Source of the DNA: Fusobacterium_C necrophorum_A
GTDB lineage: Bacteria; Fusobacteriota; Fusobacteriia; Fusobacteriales; Fusobacteriaceae
Direction: 5' to 3'
NCBI RefSeq assembly: GCF_004134945.1
Contig: NZ_SBAP01000008.1
Span: forward strand, 29,013-93,012
Length of the DNA stretch: 64,000 bases
The position numbers and the translations under genes were made by a program. How positions within the stretch are numbered: position 1 is the stretch's first letter; every line of letters starts with the position of its first letter. The notes below the pieces were generated by a model, which was not told where the DNA came from, ran no database searches, and saw only the letters and a list, made by a program, of their open reading frames with translations. Shown one piece after another: positions 9,209 to 18,317 of the stretch.

Positions 9209-9256
9209 AAAAGTATAAAATAAAATACCGAGACAAGCTTTTGCTCATATCGGTAT
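9209..9256 (-). terminator. intrinsic terminator of the lysine degradation operon
   Basis: Seven-base arms at 9225-9231 and 9250-9256, with extra inner pairing, are followed on the minus strand by a U-rich stretch (9209-9224). It lies 25 bases after the kamE stop. Confidence 0.75.
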
Positions 9257-9280
9257 CTTGAGAGTTTATTTAGTATTATC

Positions 9281-10078
9281 TTATTTTTTCTTTCCCATTC
9301 CTCTTGCCACCATTTCTTCTAAAGCATACGTGGCAACGTCATCTGCATATTTTCCCGGTCCGAATCCTGCATCATATCCTAATTCTTTTGCAAGATCATT
9401 GGTAATTCTCGCTCCTCCGGCAATCAAAATTACCTTGTCCCGCAATCCTTCCGCTTCCAGCAATTCCACCAAATTGGTCATATTTTGAATATGAACATCT
9501 TTTTGGGTTACCGTTTGAGACACCAAAAGAACATCCGCCTTCAATTCAATGGCTTTTTGGATAAATTCTTCATTCGGAATTTGACTTCCTAAATTATAAG
9601 CTTCAATCCCTTTGTATCGTTCCAATCCATAATGCCCTGCATATCCCTTCATGTTCATAATAGCGTCAATTCCTACCGTGTGAGCATCTGTTCCTGTACT
9701 TGCTCCTACAATAACAATATCTCTGTCAAAGTGTTCTTCAATATATTTTTCACATTCATGCATATCCATAGTATTGATTTCCAAAGCCTGCACCTTGATA
9801 GCCGTATAGTCTACGGTATAAGAGGTCGCTCCGTACACTACATAATAGGAGAATTGTTTATCCAAAGAGCCTGAAAAAGCAACCGCAGGTGCTACAAATC
9901 CCATTTGTTTTGCTAACAATAGAGCTGCTTCCACTCCTTTTTCATTACACGGAACCGGTAAGGTAAAACTCATTTGCACCTTTCCATCGTTCATCGTATC
10001 TCCATAAGGTTTGATTTTTGTTAAATCTAGGGTAGTATCGAAATCCCTTTTTTCCATTGAATATAATCCTGAACTCAT
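9281..10078 (-). CDS. kamE: D-lysine/beta-lysine 5,6-aminomutase beta subunit KamE
   Basis: The 265-residue protein carries the cobalamin-binding DxHxxG motif as DAHTVG (131-136), with His133 as the cobalt ligand, and Lys144, the residue known from 5,6-aminomutase structures to form the internal aldimine with PLP. It works with KamD to move the terminal amino group of beta-lysine, giving 3,5-diaminohexanoate. The start overlaps the kamD stop by four bases (ATGA), indicating coupled translation. It is the last gene of the operon. Confidence 0.96.
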   Translation of the reverse strand: MSSGLYSMEKRDFDTTLDLTKIKPYGDTMNDGKVQMSFTLPVPCNEKGVEAALLLAKQMGFVAPAVAFSGSLDKQFSYYVVYGATSYTVDYTAIKVQALEINTMDMHECEKYIEEHFDRDIVIVGASTGTDAHTVGIDAIMNMKGYAGHYGLERYKGIEAYNLGSQIPNEEFIQKAIELKADVLLVSQTVTQKDVHIQNMTNLVELLEAEGLRDKVILIAGGARITNDLAKELGYDAGFGPGKYADDVATYALEEMVARGMGKKK

Positions 10079-11640
10079 TCTTTGTCACCTCCAAGCATTA
10101 AAGGAACAAACGGGTTAAAGTAAGTACTGTCTTTTTCAAAAACTCCGGCCAATCCCTTTCCTCCATCTTTCGGTCGTTTTACTCCACCGAAAATTCCTTT
10201 TTCAATTGTTGTAAAAATTCCAAATCCTTCAATTTCTTTCAATAGAGATGCCGCTTTTTCAAGAACTTCCTGAGCTCTTGTGTTCATAATTCCACCTTTT
10301 TTGAATTCAATATCATTTCCAAAATCTTTTAAATTATTGAAAATATATAAGGCATTTTCAATGGATAAGGCTCTATCAGCAAGGAATGGAGTATGAATTG
10401 CTTCCGTCAACATTCCCAACAAGCATAATCTTTGATTCGTTGTAATGGTAATAATATTAAATAAAGCATCTTGAATATGCCCTTTGAAAATATTTCCCGT
10501 CATAAATTTCGTAGGCGGCATATATTTTAGGGGAGCCTTCGGGAAAATCTCTCGAGCCATTTCTGCTTGAGCCAATTCATAGAGGAACCCGTTCTCTAAT
10601 TTCGGATCCATTTCAAAAGCATGCCCCAATCCCATTTGTTCTTCAGGTAACCCGGCAACCAAAGCATATTGTTCATTGATAAACTGAGAGGCCAAGACGG
10701 TATGGGCTTCTTCAAAGGCATCCGCTGTTGTCAAGTAGTTGTCTTCTCCGGTGTTAATAATGACTCCTGCAAAACCGTTAATGACTCTTGAGAAAAATTG
10801 GTCACAAAGAGTTCTTTGCATGTTAATATCTCTAAATAAAATTCCATATAGGGCATCATTCAACATAACATCCAATCTTTCTAAAGCTCCCATCGCCGCA
10901 ATTTCCGGCATACATAATCCGGAACAGTAGTTACACAGTCGAATGTATCTTCCCAATTCCTGTCCTACTTCATCCAGAGCCTTTCTCATAATACGGAAAT
11001 TTTCTTGGGTTGCAAAGGTTCCTCCAAACCCTTCAGACGTTGCCCCATAGGGAACATAGTCCAATAAAGATTGTCCTGTGGTACGAATAACCGCAATAAT
11101 GTCCGCCCCTTGTCTCGCTCCTGCCACCGCTTGTACTACGTCTTCATAAATATTTCCTGTAGCTACGATGATGTATAAGAAAGGTCCTGTTTTATCTCCA
11201 CCATATCCGGCTATCATGCTTTCTCTGGTTTCTCTATTTTTTCGAATTCTTTCCACTGTTTGCACAGCAATTCGATTGATTTCCAATTGAATATCAAAAT
11301 CATCGTGCCATTTCATTTTGCAAATATCCAACTCTTTTTTAGCAACCTTTTCTGCAATTTCTTGCGGAGTCAATCCGGTTTCCAACATTGCATTTCCAAT
11401 ATATTTTGCAATCCCCAGAGTGATATTTCCATTTTCTTTCACATAATCCACGATTGCATTTGGCAGCGGTACTCCGAAAGAATCTACATCATCAATTCCA
11501 AGCAAACGACAAATCGTTCTTTCTACTGTCACAGTGCTGTGAGAATCAATGAAAACTTGGGAATCTGCCACAATTTTTCTTGCAGATTCTCGAGCTTCCG
11601 CTACAAGCTCCCAGTTTAAATCCAATTTATTATTCCTCAT
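10075..11640 (-). CDS. kamD: D-lysine/beta-lysine 5,6-aminomutase alpha subunit KamD
   Basis: The 521-residue protein matches the TIM-barrel alpha subunit of lysine 5,6-aminomutase over its full length (VERTICRLLGI near the start, a RTTGQSLLDYVPYGATSEG segment, the EAIHTPFLADRALS region). It holds the adenosylcobalamin and PLP active site together with KamE. It follows kamC by six bases. Confidence 0.96.
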   Translation of the reverse strand: MRNNKLDLNWELVAEARESARKIVADSQVFIDSHSTVTVERTICRLLGIDDVDSFGVPLPNAIVDYVKENGNITLGIAKYIGNAMLETGLTPQEIAEKVAKKELDICKMKWHDDFDIQLEINRIAVQTVERIRKNRETRESMIAGYGGDKTGPFLYIIVATGNIYEDVVQAVAGARQGADIIAVIRTTGQSLLDYVPYGATSEGFGGTFATQENFRIMRKALDEVGQELGRYIRLCNYCSGLCMPEIAAMGALERLDVMLNDALYGILFRDINMQRTLCDQFFSRVINGFAGVIINTGEDNYLTTADAFEEAHTVLASQFINEQYALVAGLPEEQMGLGHAFEMDPKLENGFLYELAQAEMAREIFPKAPLKYMPPTKFMTGNIFKGHIQDALFNIITITTNQRLCLLGMLTEAIHTPFLADRALSIENALYIFNNLKDFGNDIEFKKGGIMNTRAQEVLEKAASLLKEIEGFGIFTTIEKGIFGGVKRPKDGGKGLAGVFEKDSTYFNPFVPLMLGGDKE

Positions 11641-11646
11641 ACTGTT

Positions 11647-13116
11647 TTAGTCCTCCTTATGATATTCTTGCGAAATCACTTCATTAAATTTTTCGTCCAG
11701 TCCAATCAGTTTAGCAATATTCAAGGCATCTTTCGGTACCTCTTCCACACTTGCTCTCTCTAATCGAAAATCCATGCACTCTTGAATGAGTTCCATAGAC
11801 TTATTGCTAAGTGCAATTCTATTTTTTAATAGATCGAAATCTATATTTTTTAAGCCTACAACTTGGTAATGGTTCATGCTGGAGTCTACAACTCCGTCAA
11901 AGTGAGTCGTAATTAAGGAAATGCTAGGTTTTCCATTTAAGAATTTCGCTAGGGCTCGGACAAATTTTTGACCTTCTTTCGGGTTGGTTCCTCTTGCAAA
12001 TTCGTCAAATACAACAAAGCCTTTGCCTAATTCTAAAAATACATTGACCTCCTGTAGTTTCATTATTTCAGCTCCAAAAGTACTCAAGCCTTTTGAAATA
12101 TCCTGCATATCATCCGAGATAAAGAATACGAAATCAACCAATGGAAGACTGGCTTCCTCTGCAATTACAAAAAATCCCATATGAAACAACAATAAATTTT
12201 CTGTAATTGTCTTTAAAGCGACACTCTTTCCTCCCATATTGGCACCTGTGATGATGGTAACTCCTTCTCCCAGTTCAATGCCAATCGGAGTATAGGTTTT
12301 TCCTTTCGCTTCCAGCATTTCTTTCAATTCCAAATTCACCGCTTTTTTGATTTGAAAAAAACCGTCTCTGGAGATACCGGGTTTATGAGCAGAGTACTTC
12401 TTTGCAAATTTCGCCTTTGCTATTAAAAAATCTAAATTCCCTATTTTTTCTATATTTTCTAAATATATGTTTGCTTCTTCCGCTATCACCTGACTTAGTT
12501 TTGTACGGATACGATATTCTTCCTTTTCTTCCTCTACCAGAAAAGTAAGTCTTTCCTCTTTCAGTTTGACTATCGTGTCATAATCTCGTGTGGCATAAAT
12601 TTGTTTTTCTACTTTTTTTCTCTGCTCCCGCAACGCTGTCAATTGCCTCGAATAACTTTCATATAAATAAAAAGTAGGATTTCGATCCGATTGAGGATCC
12701 AAAGCCTCTAAAATTTCATTTAGGGGTTGTAGAGAAAAACCTTGTAATTCAGCAGGCAGTTCTTGCAAACATTCTTGAAGTTTTTCCATATAAATGGCCT
12801 GTACTTTTACCTCAAATAATTCTACTTCATCTAAAACATTTCCATTTTCTACCATTCGAATTAATTTTTTGATATTTTTCATTCTATGAATACAAGATTC
12901 CAAAGTCAACAAAAAACTTTTCCGATCTGTTTCTTCGGAAAAATTGATAAACTGTTGTATTTCTTCGAAATTTCGTTCCAATGCCTCCTCTTCTCCCGGA
13001 ACAAAAGGTTTCAAATTTTTTAGTTTTTCTTCTCCATAGTTGGAAAGTACCTCTACACGTGACAAGAGTCGGTTAAAACCGATTCTTTCGATACTTCTTT
13101 CATCGATAAATCGCAT
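11647..13116 (-). CDS. kamC: KamC, MutS-domain V-like ATPase of the lysine operon
   Basis: The 489-residue protein has an alpha-helical N-terminal region (to about 280, charged and coiled-coil-like) and a MutS-type ATPase domain with Walker A GANMGGKS (291-298) and Walker B FVVFDE (DE at 371-372) followed by the MutS-like FARGTNPKEG. It lacks the MutS mismatch-recognition domain. A MutS-like gene conserved in lysine fermentation operons suggests a role in handling or reactivating the B12 aminomutase; this is inference. Its start, with a strong GGAGGG RBS, lies 64 bases inside kamB. Confidence 0.88.
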   Translation of the reverse strand: MRFIDERSIERIGFNRLLSRVEVLSNYGEEKLKNLKPFVPGEEEALERNFEEIQQFINFSEETDRKSFLLTLESCIHRMKNIKKLIRMVENGNVLDEVELFEVKVQAIYMEKLQECLQELPAELQGFSLQPLNEILEALDPQSDRNPTFYLYESYSRQLTALREQRKKVEKQIYATRDYDTIVKLKEERLTFLVEEEKEEYRIRTKLSQVIAEEANIYLENIEKIGNLDFLIAKAKFAKKYSAHKPGISRDGFFQIKKAVNLELKEMLEAKGKTYTPIGIELGEGVTIITGANMGGKSVALKTITENLLLFHMGFFVIAEEASLPLVDFVFFISDDMQDISKGLSTFGAEIMKLQEVNVFLELGKGFVVFDEFARGTNPKEGQKFVRALAKFLNGKPSISLITTHFDGVVDSSMNHYQVVGLKNIDFDLLKNRIALSNKSMELIQECMDFRLERASVEEVPKDALNIAKLIGLDEKFNEVISQEYHKED

Positions 13117-14135
13117 TTTTCTCCCTCCTTTACATCAATAACATGACAAAGAATTTCCTGTTGCAATTTACTTTGAAATTCTTTCTTTGGAAAATCGACT
13201 CCAAGAGGAGAGTGAGGATTACAGGAAACAAATAACAAATGTATCGTATTCATAACATAAAAAGAAAGATTACATGCCAAAGCTTTTTGATATTCCTGAT
13301 AGCTAATGAAAAAGCGAGTCCCGTCAATGGCCACTAAATTGACATGATCAAAATTTCCTCGATTTTTAATAAACACATCTAAAAAACGACTTGTGATAGC
13401 TCCCCGCACAAAAACATTCTCTAAATCTTTCTTTAAATACTCTTTGATTTCTTGTACGGAATCCATCGTTGAAATTGCTTTTAAAAAAATAACAGTTCCA
13501 TCTTTCTGTTGAATAACAACTCTGGCTTTTGACATCCAGCTTTCTATTTCTTTTTTTTCTCCTGAAAATTCGGGAAGATTCAATAAAATTGTCGTCTTTT
13601 TCGTTTCTTCAATGACTTTACTCATATCCAAAGAAAAAGCTGCTCCGGTTGCCAAAACCGTTGCATCTGTCACTTCTCCAATGGCAGAACTCTTTCTTCC
13701 TAAGGCCCCGTCCACAATGGAAATTTCCGCTCCAAAACTTTCCATAATATTTAGAATTTCTTTTATCTGTTTATTGTAAGAAGGACCTGCAATATCAACA
13801 TATCCCCCTGTGATTGCCCTGACCACTACGATATTCCCCATAGGAGTGGTAAAATTGGTTGTATACAAAATCTCCTTTGTAATATCGCAGTTAGCCAGAC
13901 AATCTCTGGCGGTAGCCACTATCGTTCCGGGATACACAAATATTTTAGGTTTATGAGTGCTGGTTACCACATCCACTTCCTCTCCATCTCTTCCAATCGA
14001 AGTCAAAGCCAATGTTTTTTGATCTGCTATATCTAAAATCAGCTGATTCAATAGAGTGGTTTTCCCTACATTTTTTTCCATTCCAATAATGGATATTCTT
14101 TTGTGATCCTTTAAGAAAGTATAGGTGTTTATCAT
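13053..14135 (-). CDS. kamB: KamB, P-loop protein of the lysine operon
   Basis: The 360-residue protein has an N-terminal P-loop GMEKNVGKT (residues 18-26), so it is likely an NTPase. I know the family only as the conserved kamB of lysine-fermenting bacteria, without an established activity. It follows kamA by 24 bases, and its last 21 codons overlap the start of kamC in another frame. Together with KamC it is a candidate chaperone pair for the aminomutase (inference). Confidence 0.87.
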   Translation of the reverse strand: MINTYTFLKDHKRISIIGMEKNVGKTTLLNQLILDIADQKTLALTSIGRDGEEVDVVTSTHKPKIFVYPGTIVATARDCLANCDITKEILYTTNFTTPMGNIVVVRAITGGYVDIAGPSYNKQIKEILNIMESFGAEISIVDGALGRKSSAIGEVTDATVLATGAAFSLDMSKVIEETKKTTILLNLPEFSGEKKEIESWMSKARVVIQQKDGTVIFLKAISTMDSVQEIKEYLKKDLENVFVRGAITSRFLDVFIKNRGNFDHVNLVAIDGTRFFISYQEYQKALACNLSFYVMNTIHLLFVSCNPHSPLGVDFPKKEFQSKLQQEILCHVIDVKEGEKCDLSMKEVSKESVLTDSCHV

Positions 14136-14159
14136 ATCCTTCTACCGCCTTTGCATTTT

Positions 14160-15419
14160 CTATTTATTTTTTGCCTCTTCTTCCAAACGTTTTGCATATC
14201 TGTCATGTCTTAGAAGTTGCGTTGGTTCTAAAGCCATTTGTTGACCGCCAAGAAGCATGGAGACTCCTGTAGATTCATAATCTCCCGGGAATCCTTCCTC
14301 ATAATGATCCGGTTCCGTATAAGTAGTAATCACTCCTTCAAAGTTTCTCAAAATGACTTTATGTGGAGATTGAGAAATTACATATTGAGGCATTACCGGA
14401 GTTTTTCCTCCTCCACCAGGTGCATCTACTACGAAAGTCGGCACTGCATATCCTGAAGTATGTCCTCTTAAACCTTCAATGATTTCGATTCCCTTAGAAA
14501 CCGGAGTTCTGAAATGTTCCAATCCCATAGACAAATCACATTGATAAATATAATAAGGTCGAACTCTCATCATAACCAATTCATGCATCAACTTTTTCAT
14601 AACGGGAACAGAGTCGTTCACTCCTCTTAAAAGTACAGATTGGTTTCCTAAAGGAACTCCTGCGTCGGCTAACATTTCACAAGCCCTCTTTGCTTCCGGA
14701 GTGACTTCTTTCGGATGATTAAAGTGAGTATTTAACCAAATTGGATGATATTTCTTTAACATATTACATAATTCCGGAGTAATTCTTTGAGGCAATACCA
14801 CGGGAGTTCTGGATCCGATTCTAATAATTTCCACATGAGGAATGGCTCTTAATTTTTGAATGATAGATTCCAAAAATTCATCTGAAACCAATAAAGCATC
14901 TCCTCCTGATAATAATACATCTCTTACTTCCGGAGTTTTTGCAATATATTCGATACATTTATCAATTCTTTCCATAGGCATGGAGTCATCGCTTTGTCCT
15001 GCAAATCTTCTTCTTGTACAATGTCTACAATACATAGAACACATATCTGTAATAAGAAGTAACACTCGATCCGGATATCTGTGAGTTAAGCCCGGACATG
15101 GAGAGTCTGCATCTTCATGCAAAGGATCCAGTAAATCCGCTTTAGATTGATGAATTTCTTGAACAGTTGGAATTGCTTGTTTTCTAACCGGACAATTCGG
15201 ATCCTCTAAATCAATCAAGGAAAAATAATATGGAGTAATTGCCATTCTCAAAGTTTCCAAAGTTTTTACAACCCCTTCAGATTCTTCTTCACTCAAATTT
15301 GCAAATTGTTTCAAATCTTCCAAAGTTTCAATTCTATTTCGTACCTGCCATTTCCAATCATTCCATTGTTCGTCTGTTACATTCGGAAAAAACTTCGCCC
15401 TAGTATTTACAGTATTCAT
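14160..15419 (-). CDS. kamA: L-lysine 2,3-aminomutase KamA
   Basis: The 419-residue radical-SAM enzyme has the CxxxCxxC cluster motif as C127-SMY-C131-RH-C134 and the PLP lysine at about K339 in PGGGGKTP. It converts L-lysine to L-beta-lysine, the first step of lysine fermentation. Length and motifs agree with clostridial and fusobacterial KamA. It lies 62 bases after kdd. Confidence 0.97.
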   Translation of the reverse strand: MNTVNTRAKFFPNVTDEQWNDWKWQVRNRIETLEDLKQFANLSEEESEGVVKTLETLRMAITPYYFSLIDLEDPNCPVRKQAIPTVQEIHQSKADLLDPLHEDADSPCPGLTHRYPDRVLLLITDMCSMYCRHCTRRRFAGQSDDSMPMERIDKCIEYIAKTPEVRDVLLSGGDALLVSDEFLESIIQKLRAIPHVEIIRIGSRTPVVLPQRITPELCNMLKKYHPIWLNTHFNHPKEVTPEAKRACEMLADAGVPLGNQSVLLRGVNDSVPVMKKLMHELVMMRVRPYYIYQCDLSMGLEHFRTPVSKGIEIIEGLRGHTSGYAVPTFVVDAPGGGGKTPVMPQYVISQSPHKVILRNFEGVITTYTEPDHYEEGFPGDYESTGVSMLLGGQQMALEPTQLLRHDRYAKRLEEEAKNK

Positions 15420-15481
15420 ATCCTCATCTCCTTATTTTCATTTTTACAACCTTTTTTACAACCATCAATTTCTACTTTACA

Positions 15482-16519
15482 CTACAAATATAGCTCATTG
15501 AAAATTTCTCTCAATACTGCACTTTCTCTCAATTCTTCCAAAGTAATAGCGGCATGATCATGAGTATACCCATTTCCAACGATCATAGTAATATCCTTCC
15601 CTACTCCTTCTGCTCCTAAAGCAGCTTTTGTAAATCCGGTTGCCATGGAGAAGAAATAAGCAATTCCATAATCTTTTACCGGTAAAATAGTAGACATTTC
15701 TGTATTTGCCACATTTACACAGTTTACAGCCACATCAACTTCCTTTCCGTCATTTGCTTCCAAAACGGCATTCAACACATCAATAGGTTTTGTAGCATCT
15801 GCAATCACTACTTTTACTTTGTTGCTTACTCTTTCTAACAGTGCTTTTTCTTTTTCGTTTCGAACGACTCCGATGACCTTTCCGGTAGGTCCGACTCTTT
15901 TCACCGCTTCATAAGCACAAAGCATTCCTGATTTTCCGGCAGATCCTAGAATTGCTACCGATTGACAAGGTTTTACCAATTTTGCAATTTGAGCCGGTGC
16001 TCCTGCTACGTCCAAAGCAGCCAATGCTAAATTTTCCGGCATATCTTCCGGTAAAATTGCATAAATTCCGCTTTCAAACAAGATTGCTTTTCCCTTGATT
16101 TCCACTCTGTCAATTTCCGGATAAATTGCGGTAATCTCTTCTATTTTCAATGGAGTTAATGATAAAGATACCAAAGTAGCGATTTTATCTCCTACTTTTA
16201 ATGGAGTCACTCCTGTTAAATCTTCTCCGATTTTTTCAATGGTTCCGATTAACATTCCTCCTGAACCTGTTACCGGATTTTGCATTTTTCCTTTTTCTTC
16301 TACAATTTCAAGAATTTTTGCTTTGATTTTATCCACATCTCCATGAGCTTCTTCTTCAATTTGTGTAAAAGAAGCGGAATCAATATTTAAGGCAATGACA
16401 TCAATTAAGATTTCGTTGGAATACAATTCCATATCATTAGAAATCTTTTTTGCCGGTTGAGGTAATACTCCTAATGGTTCAATTACTCTATGAGTCCCGT
16501 ATTTACATCCTTTTTTCAT
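15482..16519 (-). CDS. kdd: L-erythro-3,5-diaminohexanoate dehydrogenase Kdd
   Basis: The 345-residue protein is a zinc-alcohol-dehydrogenase-like oxidoreductase with the nucleotide fold around VAILGSAGKSGMLCAYE. It starts MKKGCKYGTHRVIEP, as in known Kdd enzymes. It oxidises 3,5-diaminohexanoate to 5-amino-3-oxohexanoate with NAD+. It lies between kce and kamA in the operon. Confidence 0.95.
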   Translation of the reverse strand: MKKGCKYGTHRVIEPLGVLPQPAKKISNDMELYSNEILIDVIALNIDSASFTQIEEEAHGDVDKIKAKILEIVEEKGKMQNPVTGSGGMLIGTIEKIGEDLTGVTPLKVGDKIATLVSLSLTPLKIEEITAIYPEIDRVEIKGKAILFESGIYAILPEDMPENLALAALDVAGAPAQIAKLVKPCQSVAILGSAGKSGMLCAYEAVKRVGPTGKVIGVVRNEKEKALLERVSNKVKVVIADATKPIDVLNAVLEANDGKEVDVAVNCVNVANTEMSTILPVKDYGIAYFFSMATGFTKAALGAEGVGKDITMIVGNGYTHDHAAITLEELRESAVLREIFNELYL

Positions 16520-16542
16520 TCTTATCCTCCTATAGTTGGTCT

Positions 16543-17358
16543 TTATTTTGTTAATCCTAAAATTTGTCTTGCTTCTGCCGGAGTGGCAATTTCTCTTCCC
16601 AGCTCCTTTGCCATTCTAACGACTTTTTCCACCAATTCTCCATTTGACTTTGCTAAAACACCCTTTTCGATAAAAACGTTGTCTTCAAACCCGACTCTGA
16701 CATGTCCACCCATGACAATTGCCAGAGCCGCCATGGGAAACTGATGTTTTCCCACTCCGGCTACTGTCCAAGTGGATCCTTCCGGAATGCTTTCACTAAT
16801 AAACACTAAATCTCTCGCACTGGCTGCCATTTGTACTCCTAATACAAAGTCAAAATGCATTGGATATTTAATATATCCTTGTTTTGCATATCGAATTGCG
16901 TAATCCACCATTCCTTTGTCAAAAACTTCGATTTCAGGTTTTACTCCTCTCTCAATCATAATTTTTCCAAAATTCTTAATGGTATTTTCCGTATTTGTAA
17001 AGACTTCATCCCCCCCGAAATTACATGTCCCACAATCTAACGTCGCCATTTCCGGTCCTAACTCTGTCGGTTGCAATCTTTCCAAGTCTGTCATTCCTAC
17101 CGCTCCTCCTGTAGACGGTTGAATAATTGCATCCGGACATTTTTCTCGAATCGCATCCATACATTCTTTAAATCTAGCCTTATCCTGAGTCGGAGTTCCG
17201 TCATCATATCTTACATGCAAATGAATGATACTGGCTCCTGCTTTGTAAGCAGATTCTGCTTCTCGAACAATTTCTTCTACTGTATAAGGAACTGCCGGAT
17301 TGTTTTCTTTTGTCACTTCCGCCCCACAAATAGCAGCAGTAATAATTAATTTTTCCAT
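16543..17358 (-). CDS. kce: 3-keto-5-aminohexanoate cleavage enzyme Kce
   Basis: The 271-residue protein belongs to the BKACE family (DUF849). The zinc-binding histidines lie in IIHLHVR (near residue 46) and the acidic GFEDN motif is near residue 230. It condenses 5-amino-3-oxohexanoate with acetyl-CoA, giving acetoacetate and 3-aminobutyryl-CoA. It is 34 bases downstream of kal. Confidence 0.96.
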   Translation of the reverse strand: MEKLIITAAICGAEVTKENNPAVPYTVEEIVREAESAYKAGASIIHLHVRYDDGTPTQDKARFKECMDAIREKCPDAIIQPSTGGAVGMTDLERLQPTELGPEMATLDCGTCNFGGDEVFTNTENTIKNFGKIMIERGVKPEIEVFDKGMVDYAIRYAKQGYIKYPMHFDFVLGVQMAASARDLVFISESIPEGSTWTVAGVGKHQFPMAALAIVMGGHVRVGFEDNVFIEKGVLAKSNGELVEKVVRMAKELGREIATPAEARQILGLTK

Positions 17359-17392
17359 GTCACCCTCCTCCGTTTATGATTTCCTTTCCTCT

Positions 17393-17776
17393 CTATTTTT
17401 TTCGTTGTTTTTCTTTTGGTGTTACACAGGTTCCACTTGCTCTACACACCACAATAGGTTCTTCTAAAACATCTGCCGCCGAATCAGAAATATCAGGTCT
17501 TGGAACAATTACTTTTCTCGCTTCAAACACCATTTTTCTGGAAGAATTTCCGGCACTTACAATTTCTCCTACAGCCTCAATAAAATCTCCGGCAAATACG
17601 GGTGCCATAAATTCGATATTATCATAAGCCTTAAACAATCCTTCATCTCCGTCCATTTGAATCAAAAGTTCTGTTGCCACATCCCCAAACAATTGAAGCA
17701 TTCTTGCTCCGTCTACTAAATTTCCTCCATAATGTGCATCGTGTGAACTCATTCTTAATCTGATCACTGATTTCAT
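17393..17776 (-). CDS. kal: 3-aminobutyryl-CoA ammonia lyase Kal
   Basis: The 127-residue hotdog-fold protein begins MKSVIRLRMSSHDAHYGGNLVDGA, matching fusobacterial Kal. It releases ammonia from 3-aminobutyryl-CoA to make crotonyl-CoA, which enters butyrate formation. It is the first gene of the lysine operon, about 140 bases downstream of the riboswitch aptamer, with a GGAGGA RBS. Confidence 0.95.
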   Translation of the reverse strand: MKSVIRLRMSSHDAHYGGNLVDGARMLQLFGDVATELLIQMDGDEGLFKAYDNIEFMAPVFAGDFIEAVGEIVSAGNSSRKMVFEARKVIVPRPDISDSAADVLEEPIVVCRASGTCVTPKEKQRKK

Positions 17777-17899
17777 ATCGTTTTCCTCCTCTACATTTAT
17801 ATAAATATATTTTAATAATTACCGTTCCGGTATCCTTGCTTTACAAAAAATAAAAACAAGAGATACTTCGGTTGCTCAGTCCATTCCCAGTAAAAGAAC

Positions 17900-17924
17900 A
17901 AAAAACTATCCTTCAATAGCTCTC
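17900..17924 (-). terminator. riboswitch expression-platform terminator
   Basis: On the minus strand, AGCUAU pairs with AUAGUU around a UGAAGG loop (one G-U), followed by a run of U ending at 17900. The 5' arm uses the same CUAUU bases (17915-17919) that close the P1 helix of the lysine aptamer, so the two structures exclude each other. The stem is short and weak. Confidence 0.55.
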
Positions 17925-18090
17925 CATACTCCTAAAAGAATATGACAGTGAATGTATTTTCCACACATTCCCCAAGAAGTTATCACACAAGCCTCATAAC
18001 TTCTTTCGGCAACTATGCCCTTCACATAAGATTTCGGAAGCTTTTTCCTTAGCACTCTTATGCTATCCTCATATATGCACCTCTATTTCT
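17915..18090 (-). ncRNA. lysine riboswitch (L-box aptamer)
   Basis: The minus-strand leader shows the conserved L-box blocks in order: AUAGAGGUGC (5' side of P1 and junction), GUGAAGGGCAUAGUUGCCGAAAG, CUUGGGGAAUG, a CACUGUCAU segment and GGAGAGCUAU closing P1. P1 pairs AAUAG (18083-18087) with CUAUU (17915-17919). The spacing agrees with known lysine aptamers of about 170-180 nt. It lies between a consensus promoter and kal, so it controls a lysine degradation operon rather than synthesis or uptake. Confidence 0.9.
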
Positions 18091-18129
18091 AATTTTCACT
18101 ATTCAGTTTTATACTTTTCTTTCAGTAAT

Positions 18130-18158
18130 AGTATAATTTGTTTTCTTTTTTATGTCAA
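18130..18158 (-). promoter_or_regulatory. sigma70-type promoter of the lysine operon
   Basis: Minus strand: TTGACA (18153-18158), a 17-base spacer, TATACT (18130-18135). Transcription would begin near 18123 and run into the lysine aptamer. Confidence 0.85.
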
Positions 18159-18170
18159 TTTTTATTTTTG

Positions 18171-18228
18171 AGAAGAAAAAAAAGAGGAAAAAATACATTT
18201 CTTTTATATATCATCTTCTCCTCTTTTT
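18171..18228 (-). terminator. possible terminator after the 94-residue ORF
   Basis: Eight-base arms (18181-18188 and 18219-18226) enclose a 30-base AU-rich loop and are followed by a U tract on the minus strand. It separates the small-ORF cluster from the lysine operon promoter. The large loop lowers confidence. Confidence 0.45.
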
Positions 18229-18317
18229 CTTTTCCAAATCTCGTTTTGTTGATATTTTTAAATTTCTTTAATCTTTTTATCAATTTTTAGTATCATTTAT
18301 AAAATGAATAATAATCT

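Noticed and set aside
17777..17880. Additional terminator at the small TACCG/CGGTA hairpin before kal
   Set aside because: The 5-bp stem lacks a U run after it, so it is unlikely to end transcription.
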